From Oehlia diaphana (lineage: Eukaryota > Glomeromycota > Glomeromycetes > Glomerales > Glomeraceae): a stretch of DNA of 13,212 bases. The stretch lies in assembly GCA_003833135.1 (NCBI GenBank), contig QZLH01002068.1, positions 4,947 through 18,158 of the forward strand, written 5' to 3'. A program made the translations under genes and the position numbers. This document shows, one piece after another, positions 6,925-13,212 of the stretch (its first letter is position 1; each line of letters begins with the position of its first letter). The notes beneath the pieces are model-generated. The model was given only the letters and a program-made list of their open reading frames with translations, made no database searches and was not told where the DNA came from.

Positions 6925-9414
6925 ATGGAGCTTACAAATGATGATTCTTTTGATCCGACACCAAAATTAAAATCTAGTCCTGTGCCGATTTCATTTATTT
7001 CATTCAATAAAGATGATAAAAATTGTATTCGTTGCGATGATATATATACTGTGACATCAGTCAGTGATTATAAATATCAAAAATACTGCAAAAAATGTTT
7101 ATCGGGTTACCTTACTAATATAACTGATAAAAATATATATTTGGATGTGTATATATTTACAAGGAACTTAGAATGTAATGAACATGAAATAAGTAGGACA
7201 AAAGAACCACAAAATATTCAAGAATGCTGCAGAAATTGTTTAGAAATATTATGCTTTAAACAAATATCCGATTATTATGATTATAGGAATTTCTTTGTAA
7301 ATGAGAATGATAATTTAACCAATAACGTGATTGATAGTGAAAAAAATTGTAAATTATGTGGAAAAGTAAACAAATGACGATTTTGCATTATGCTCAGATT
7401 GTTATCTAATTTCTTCCGAATATACAGAATCAACTTTGACTAAAAAACCTATACCAATTATTTATTTACCATGGTGGTATAATTTACCTAATTGTAAAGC
7501 TTGTTATTCAAAATTAAAATTTACATCAGATTGTCAAAAGTATTGTGAAAATTGTCTCATATTCTATACTGGATGTAGACATTGTCTAACAACAAATATT
7601 ATTTTTGGCGTTACAAATCAATCACAATGTAAAAAGTGTAAAAGAGTATCATCAATAATTTTTTATATAGAAAAATTTAGAAGCGGAAATAGCGATTTAG
7701 ATGATTTTCTTGTTAATTTAAGAATTGAAATTCACAATCGATTGGAAATAACTAGATTTACTGACGAGATAAAAAATATTGACAAATACTTTAGCCCAAA
7801 TACATTATTTAGTTCTATTTATCAAAAATTTAGTACAAAAAGAGCAGAAATATTGATGGAATGGATACCATATTCTCAATTTACAAATGTAAAAGAAATA
7901 GCAAAGGGAGGATTTGGTATTATATATCAAGCGACTTGGTTAGATGGTTCAATAGATAATAAAACTCATCATCATATATTAAGAGGGAGAAGAAGTAATG
8001 AAACTGTCATATTAAAAAAGTTTAATAATTCTCAAGGTATTAGTAAACATTTTTTAGATGAGGTAAATAGAATATATTGGTATCTAAATTGTTTATTATG
8101 ATTGCAAAATAAATAGTTTGATTTTAACCTTTTTACTCTCAAAATTTATAGTTAAAATCGAATCAACATTGTTATGTACTTAATCGTCATATTATTAGAA
8201 CTTATGGTTTTACAAAGGATCCCAAATCTGATGATTATATTCTAGTTATGCAATATGCATCGGGAGGAGATTTACATAATTATTTACGAGAGCAATTTAC
8301 AAATATTACATGGGATAAACGAAAAATAAGTATTTTGTGGCAAATTGCAAAAGGGTATTTATAATTATATATTTATTATGTTTATCAGTATTAATTATAA
8401 TTAGTTAATTTCCTATTCTTTTACTCTAGGCTCGAAACAATACATAATGCAAAATTTATACATCGTGATTTTCATAGTGGGAACATGTTAATTGATTTAT
8501 CATACGATAAAGCACATCAATGGCAAATTGGAGACTTAGGATTATCTCAGCCTGTAGATAGCGCATCATCAAATAATGAAATATATGGAGTGATACCATA
8601 CATCGCACCAGAAATATTTAAAGGATCTACATTTTCCAAAGAATCTGATGTTTATTGTGTGGGTATGATTATGTGGGAACTTACGACAGGTTGTAAACCT
8701 TTTGCTAATGTTGAACATAATATTAATCTGATTTACAAAATTCTCGATGGAGAGAGACCTGAAATTACAAAAGATACACCTGAATGTTACGCTATTTTAA
8801 TGAAAAGTTGTTGGGATCCTGATCCGGAAAAAAGGCCTTCTATAACGGAAATTCGTAAGATTTTGAATAAATGGTATTATAGAAATAAGGATTTAGAACA
8901 ATTCAATCAAGCTGAAATAAAAAGAAAAGAGTTAATAAATTTGAAGGAACTTGGTCCCGAATTTAATGGAAAAACTCATCCAAGTGCAATATATACAAGT
9001 AGACCATTAAGATCTTTTATTTCTAGCTGTTCATCTTATTTTTCAAAAGGTAAGTAATAAATAGTAAATAAATATGATTAAATCCTTGGATGAATATATC
9101 AAATTTTTTTATAGATTTTATAGATTACAATTCGATAGAGCTAGAGCTTGACATAGATATTAAAAGGTATTTAAGGATTAAAATTTTAGTACATCATTAA
9201 ATAACTCAAATTCAAACAATTCGAATACTATTAGCTCAAACATACTCGGAACAAAGCGAAATATTGAAGAATTAGAAATCGATTCTTATGGAAATAGTAA
9301 TATATATTAATTTGACTAAATGTTATCAATATTGAGTTTATATTTATTTAATTCTTATACATTATTTTTTAATTTAAAAAAATAGGAAAGCACATTAAAA
9401 TTGAATCCACTTAA
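6925..9414 (+). CDS. CxxC-rich protein kinase, five or six exons, with a probable 1-nt frameshift
   Basis: Exons: 6925-8062, 8152-8354, 8430-9049, 9124 to 9296 (possibly split by an intron at 9167-9234) and 9386-9414. The introns have GT-AG borders at 8063-8151 (89 nt), 8355-8429 (75 nt), 9050-9123 (74 nt) and 9297-9385 (89 nt). The first ~250 residues carry many CxxC pairs (Cys34/37, 55/58, 102/105, 142/145 and more near 7393-7640), suggesting serial zinc ribbons. The kinase follows: EWIPYSQF, loop AKGGFG (7901-7918), lysine in VILK (about 8015), hinge MQYASGGDLH, HRDFHSGN (8461 on), DLG (8533-8541), IAPEIF (8605 on), CWDPDPEKRPS and a tail with THPSAIYTSRP and TKRNIEELEIDS, ending RKHIKIEST. 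The reading frame must shift by +1 near 7367-7376 to join CKLCGKV to NDDFALCSDC. Length is about 697 residues with the extra intron or about 720 without it. Soluble signalling kinase of the fungal expansion; substrate unknown. Confidence 0.8.
7346..7409 (+). other. Probable frameshift inside a zinc-binding CxxC...CxxC motif
   Basis: The upstream frame gives CKLCGKVNK and then stops at TGA 7375-7377. Shifting the frame by one base gives NDDFALCSDCYLISS, which supplies the second cysteine pair and continues openly for more than 200 codons. The simplest reading is a 1-nt insertion (or 2-nt deletion) in the A-rich GTAAACAAATG stretch, either real or a sequencing error. Splices from GT at 7337 or 7349 to AG at 7397 would keep the frame but would remove cysteines of the motif, so they are less likely. 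Confidence 0.7.
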
Positions 9415-9418
9415 TAAA
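9413..9418 (+). terminator. AATAAA polyadenylation-like signal at the kinase stop codon
   Basis: AATAAA overlaps the last bases of the TAA stop at 9412-9414. It could serve as a polyadenylation signal for the plus-strand kinase transcript, with a very short 3' untranslated region. Such hexamers are common by chance in this DNA. Confidence 0.3.
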
Positions 9419-11023
9419 AGATTTCTCTCACAGGCCGTTAAGCAAGTGTAAACGATAATGATGAGATATGAAAAAAATCCGAATTAATAGAATAAATATT
9501 CTTCGTATATAATTTGATTTTTTTTTTACATTTTTCATGTACGCTATGCGAATTTATATTATGTAAGAGATATTAAACGTGTATAATGATAATTGGATAT
9601 TAATATTACTTACAAAACATTAAAGTAGGGTGCATAACTACAAATAATTTTTTTTTATATTTAATAAACTATAGTTTAATAAGTACGATGCTGAAACACT
9701 TTCTTGCTTCAGTATTCACAAACATTTTATAGTAAAATCAAAATTCTTAATAACGTGGCGCAGCCAAAGCACGGCCAACTAATTCAAAATACTTGAATTG
9801 TTATTCTATATGTAATATTTTATCATCAAAAATTAATATCTAGCGTCACACTTTATAATGAAACCACGTTTGTCTGGCCATACGTAAAAACTCCTGATAG
9901 TAATATTGATAATGCGAAAGTCTCAACATTTTGTTATTGCTCAGTCGATTAGGAATATGCGGGATTTAAAGACCGATATTTTTACGAGACATTCAATATT
10001 GAAATCTCGAACTATAAATATTTAATACAGTAATAAAATTTTTTAAGAAAAAATTTACTATTTATTAAACATATATATATATGAACGTTATGAACGAAAA
10101 AAAAAATGATTGTATTTATCGTATCAAAGATATGGCCACATCATTTGAATATTAATAAAAATATATATATACTGTATATACTAGCTTATTATATTAACAA
10201 ATAAATCATCCAAAGAAACCATCTATTAATTAAATATACTAAAATATTGTCAATTGTTACCTCAAGTCCCATTCCATCCACCGAACTATTATCATCAAAA
10301 ATTTTTGAGTATTCCGAGCAAAATATAAAATTGTTTTTTTATTTTTACTATTATTTTGATTACTAATACATTATTAAACATATGTTAACAAAAGAATTAA
10401 TGAAATATCAAATATGTCATCGTGAAATATTAGTGGGGTAGAATCACTAGAATAACTACAGATTATGAATTGTAATGCTCAATCCCGTGATATGGGTCGT
10501 TACCACGTTGAGGTCATTGAATCGTTAACAAAATATTCTTTTATTTAATATAAGATAAAAATAATTATATTAAATTTATATGTGAAAATCTAAAAAGATT
10601 CTAAAACATCCATATTGAATTAATCCTCTATTTATAATAAATCATAAATATAACTATTTTTCCAAGTATATTATTCACATCAATTTTCCTAATTTAGATT
10701 TTCCATTTTTTAGGTCTTAATATCTTATTAAAACTCCTTTCGTATTTTGGACTTTCCTAAGCTCATGAGCCTCATTTAGCCGACCATTTTCATATGTCCA
10801 GTTTATACTCATGTGACAGGAGTTAATCACTTCTATATACTTAAACTAAATATGAAACTGCGCATCTGCGCCTTATACTTAATAAATTCCGGCATTATAG
10901 TATTAATCACTTGAGTTTTCTGTAAACTGATTGGTTAAAACAATGATTCCTTGTTATTTATAAATGGAATTCGGGTTATCACCTTCATAATTACTCCCTT
11001 TTTTTCTTTTTTCATTTTGCAAT
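9415..11023. other. Non-coding spacer between the kinase gene and the F-box pseudogene
   Basis: No supportable coding segment on either strand. The stretch holds AT-rich filler, an (AT)6 run at 10071-10082 and two copies of TTAATCACTT about 80 bp apart near 10823 and 10904. Nothing resembling a tRNA, rRNA or transposase is visible. Confidence 0.55.
10930..11022 (+). promoter_or_regulatory. Remnant promoter of the F-box locus
   Basis: An inverted CCAAT box (ATTGG, 10930-10934), a TATTTATAAAT element near 10955-10965 and a pyrimidine-rich tract (about 10993-11015) precede the ATG at 11024 in the order usual for fungal promoters. The ATG has A at -3 and G at +4. All assignments are by motif and position only. 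Confidence 0.4.
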
Positions 11024-12662
11024 ATGGCATGCTCAAAAGTATTGTTAGGAAATTTTCCAGAATTAACAGAAGATTTTATTCAATATTTTCGAGATGACAT
11101 TTCAACATTACATTCATGTATTTTAGTTAATAAATTTTGGTGTCAAATTACGATTCCATTATTATGGAAAGATCCGTTTTCAAAGAAAAATCTTAAAAAT
11201 TTTCACTTTATTGAAATTTATTTACAAAAAATAAATGAAAAAGACAAGTATTTCCTTCAAAAACATTATTTAATTATTCCTATTTTATTAAATGTATAAA
11301 TACAAGAAACATATATTCCATTATTATAAAATGAATTGAAGTTAACAAAACTTTTACTTGTTCAAAAAGACGTATTTTTTTATTATTAATTAAAGTATTT
11401 ATTGAAAATGAAGTTAAATTAAATACTTTTGAAATTGAAATTTCTTATAAATTACCTTATGAATAGAAGAAATTTTAATAAGATTTTTAGATTAATCTCA
11501 CAAAATCTAAAATTCATTAGTAATATAAAAAATTTAAAACTTCATTTTGATAAAGAAATTATGGAATATAGATTTGATTATAATTTTTTAAAATGTTTTT
11601 ATTATCATTGCAATTTAATTTCATCACTTCATATTAGATTTTCAGAATATGTAAGTTTTAGAAATAACCATATTACAATTGAAAACCATTTATCACAAAT
11701 CATTAATTCACAAAAAAATCTTGAAAAATTTTTTTTAAAACTTAATTATTATACACATATAGATAATAATAGTATATCATTATATAATATCATAGGGTGA
11801 TTTTCTAATAGTTCAAAATCTTTAAAGATAATTATATTTTATGAGAATATATTATATATAAAAAAGGCATTTGAACAATTAAATGTTTTAGAATCTATTC
11901 ATATACTTGAGTGTATTATTTTTAATTCCAATTTTATTCACAAATCATTGATCTTAACAAATTTAAATTAATATCTTTATTTATAAGGGATGAAACTTTA
12001 AGGGATGAAAATTTACAAATTGAATTAATGCAATTATTATTTCAAAAATTTGGGGAATATTTAGAAAATATTGGATTTGACTCATATGTAAATAATGTAT
12101 TAAATTATAGAGCATTAATAATTATTGTAAGAGAATCAAATTTTTTAATGCTTGTTATATGTCTAGTATTAAGAATGTTCATATTGCATTAGATGTAGTC
12201 GGACAAAATCTTAATTATTTTTGCATACATATTTTTATTAATTATGATCAAAATGATAAATCTACAATGGAAATGATTTTAAGATTAGCACATGTACTTC
12301 CTTGTAAGTTAGAATATTTGAATTTTCTTTTTACTTGTACTCCGATTAGAAAAAATATTTGGGAAGTATTTTTTAAAAGTTTAGGACATATTTTTATTAA
12401 GAAATTATTATTAAGAGTTAATAATTTATTTGATCATATTTTACCATATATAAAGGAATATATTATGAAAGAAAAAAGGGTTGAAAATTTAGCTATTGAA
12501 GGATATATAGAAATCCAAGTAAGAAGTGGTACACGTCGGCGTAATAAAGAGTTGTTTACTATGACAGATGAATTGAAGGAATTTGAATTATATAATATTA
12601 AAGTTAGGGAACATAGTGATTTATATATTAGAGCCTATGAATTTATAGATGAGATGTATTAG
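11024..12662 (+). pseudogene. F-box / leucine-rich family pseudogene, full length with at least five lesions
   Basis: The first 90 codons encode a typical N-terminal F-box of the Glomeromycotina family (FPELTEDFIQYF, then LHSCILVNKFWCQITIPLLW). F-box proteins normally dock substrates to SCF ubiquitin ligases through Skp1. The rest is recognisable in pieces: VFIENEVKLNTFEIEIS (11395 on), FNKIFRLISQNLKF (about 11471 on), a region with FEQLNVLESIHIL (about 11867 on), FGEYLENIGF (about 12050) and an end with YIKEYIMKEKRVENLAIEG and ELYNIKVREHSDLYI. The open frame stops at 11297. It is poorly aligned to 11394, stops and shifts near 11464, meets an in-frame TGA at 11798-11800, shifts near 11957-11971 and again near 12130. 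The span of about 546 codons is close to the size I recall for intact relatives, so this is point and indel decay and not truncation. No intron arrangement explains all the breaks. Confidence 0.82.
11985..12014 (+). repeat. 15-bp tandem duplication within the F-box pseudogene
   Basis: AAGGGATGAAA occurs at 11985-11995 and again at 12000-12010, a 15-bp period that encodes RDETL then RDENL. It is a small in-frame duplication and does not itself break the frame. Confidence 0.6.
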
Positions 12663-13212
12663 CAGGGATATGTATAATGTATATTCATAAATAAATTTAT
12701 ATTTGCTGTATTTCTATTAATGAAATAATGAAATTATTACAAGAATATTATTTATTTTGTATTTAATTTTATAGTAAACTTAAAACAGAATAAAATGAAT
12801 ATTATTGGATTTTTTAAAAAACATGTGATTAATTCTTTGCGCTTATAAAATCAACACTGGTGACGACTAGAAATCTGAAAAAGAATGAATATCATAATTA
12901 AATGAACACAAAAAAAGAAACAGAAAGTTGTAAAAGTGTATGATATAATTATTTTTTAAAAGAACTAGAAATTGCGATTTGCAGGGGGACTTCGTCCCCC
13001 TAAGTGATTTTTTTGTATAAACTAAAAGGATTTCTCTTTGCATGAACATAAATATTTTTTTGAATGTAATGTTATTTAAAGGTATATGCAACTTAATTTG
13101 TATTAGTTTAAAAAATCATGATCTTTTCAATTTTATTAATAAAAAAATAAGAAAAAAAATAAGTATAGACACGAATTAAGTATAAAATTGCATTTTTATA
13201 TAGCTTACAAAT
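12663..13212. other. Non-coding AT-rich spacer after the F-box pseudogene
   Basis: No coding evidence on either strand. An open stretch on the minus strand around 12867-13091 is low-complexity and crosses the hairpin repeat, so it was not accepted. The only structured object is the inverted hairpin element at 12963-13000. Confidence 0.6.
12963..13000 (-). repeat. 38-bp hairpin-headed repeat, right (inverted) copy
   Basis: AACTAGAA (12963-12970), GCGATTTGC (12974-12982) and GGGGGACTTCGTCCCCC (12984-13000) form the reverse complement of the element at 81-118, with 3 of 38 positions differing. The hairpin stem is perfect in both copies, although the flanking AT-rich DNA is unrelated. Confidence 0.8.

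Noticed and set aside
7337..7397. Short in-frame splice options that would avoid the frameshift in the plus-strand kinase
   Set aside because: Donors at 7337 or 7349 with the AG at 7397 keep the frame but delete cysteines of a conserved-looking CxxC...CxxC motif; the introns would be 61 or 49 nt, shorter than any other intron in the window.
9167..9189. A 23-nt GT-AG segment that would also restore the frame in the kinase tail
   Set aside because: Far too short for a normal spliceosomal intron; the 68-nt alternative ending at 9234 is more credible.
12867..13091. Open stretch on the minus strand near the right hairpin
   Set aside because: Phe/Leu-rich translation across a dispersed hairpin repeat, with no recognisable domain.
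1..13212. CRISPR array, prophage or bacterial operon
   Set aside because: No regularly spaced short repeats with unique spacers, no bacterial ribosome binding sites, and clear spliceosomal introns; the DNA is eukaryotic.

Overview
This AT-rich window is eukaryotic nuclear DNA. It has spliceosomal introns of roughly 67-98 nt with GT-AG borders, long AT-rich intergenic spacers and no bacterial-style operons. The protein families point to an arbuscular mycorrhizal fungus (Glomeromycotina, most like Rhizophagus). Two genes belong to the very large Rhizophagus family with an N-terminal CxxC zinc-ribbon-like part followed by a tyrosine-kinase-like (TKL-type) protein kinase domain. The third locus belongs to the equally large F-box/leucine-rich family of the same fungi. 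The organism call comes from recognising these families, not from a database search.

Layout. Positions 1-998 are non-coding and hold a GC-rich hairpin, a 12-bp-arm hairpin and a perfect 14-bp palindrome. Positions 999-4636 on the minus strand are a six-exon kinase gene of about 1068 codons. It begins with an acidic 7-residue repeat, then has five tandem modules (zinc ribbon, linker helix, kinase N-lobe), and only the last module runs on into a complete kinase. Positions 4637-6924 are non-coding and include a likely 206-bp foldback MITE with a 9-bp direct flank. Positions 6925-9414 on the plus strand are a second zinc-finger plus kinase gene, spliced, with one probable 1-nt frameshift inside a zinc-binding motif. 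Positions 9415-11023 are non-coding. Positions 11024-12662 on the plus strand are a full-length but clearly broken F-box pseudogene. Positions 12663-13212 are non-coding and carry an inverted copy of the hairpin element found at 81-118.

How the parts relate. The two kinase genes are divergently transcribed from a 2.3-kb spacer and share the module core (an EWIPYxQF segment, then the glycine-loop region), but they belong to different subfamilies. No shared pathway can be read from the sequence. The window looks like a stretch of birth-and-death evolution of expanded gene families: one gene growing by exon duplication, one possibly starting to decay, and one dead.

The most notable object is the minus-strand kinase. 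Four kinase N-lobes, each cut at the hinge and fused to the next zinc ribbon, have all lost the glycine-rich loop in the same way (K-x-D-S). They keep the zinc cysteines and the ATP-anchoring lysine, and a fifth, intact kinase follows at the C-terminus.
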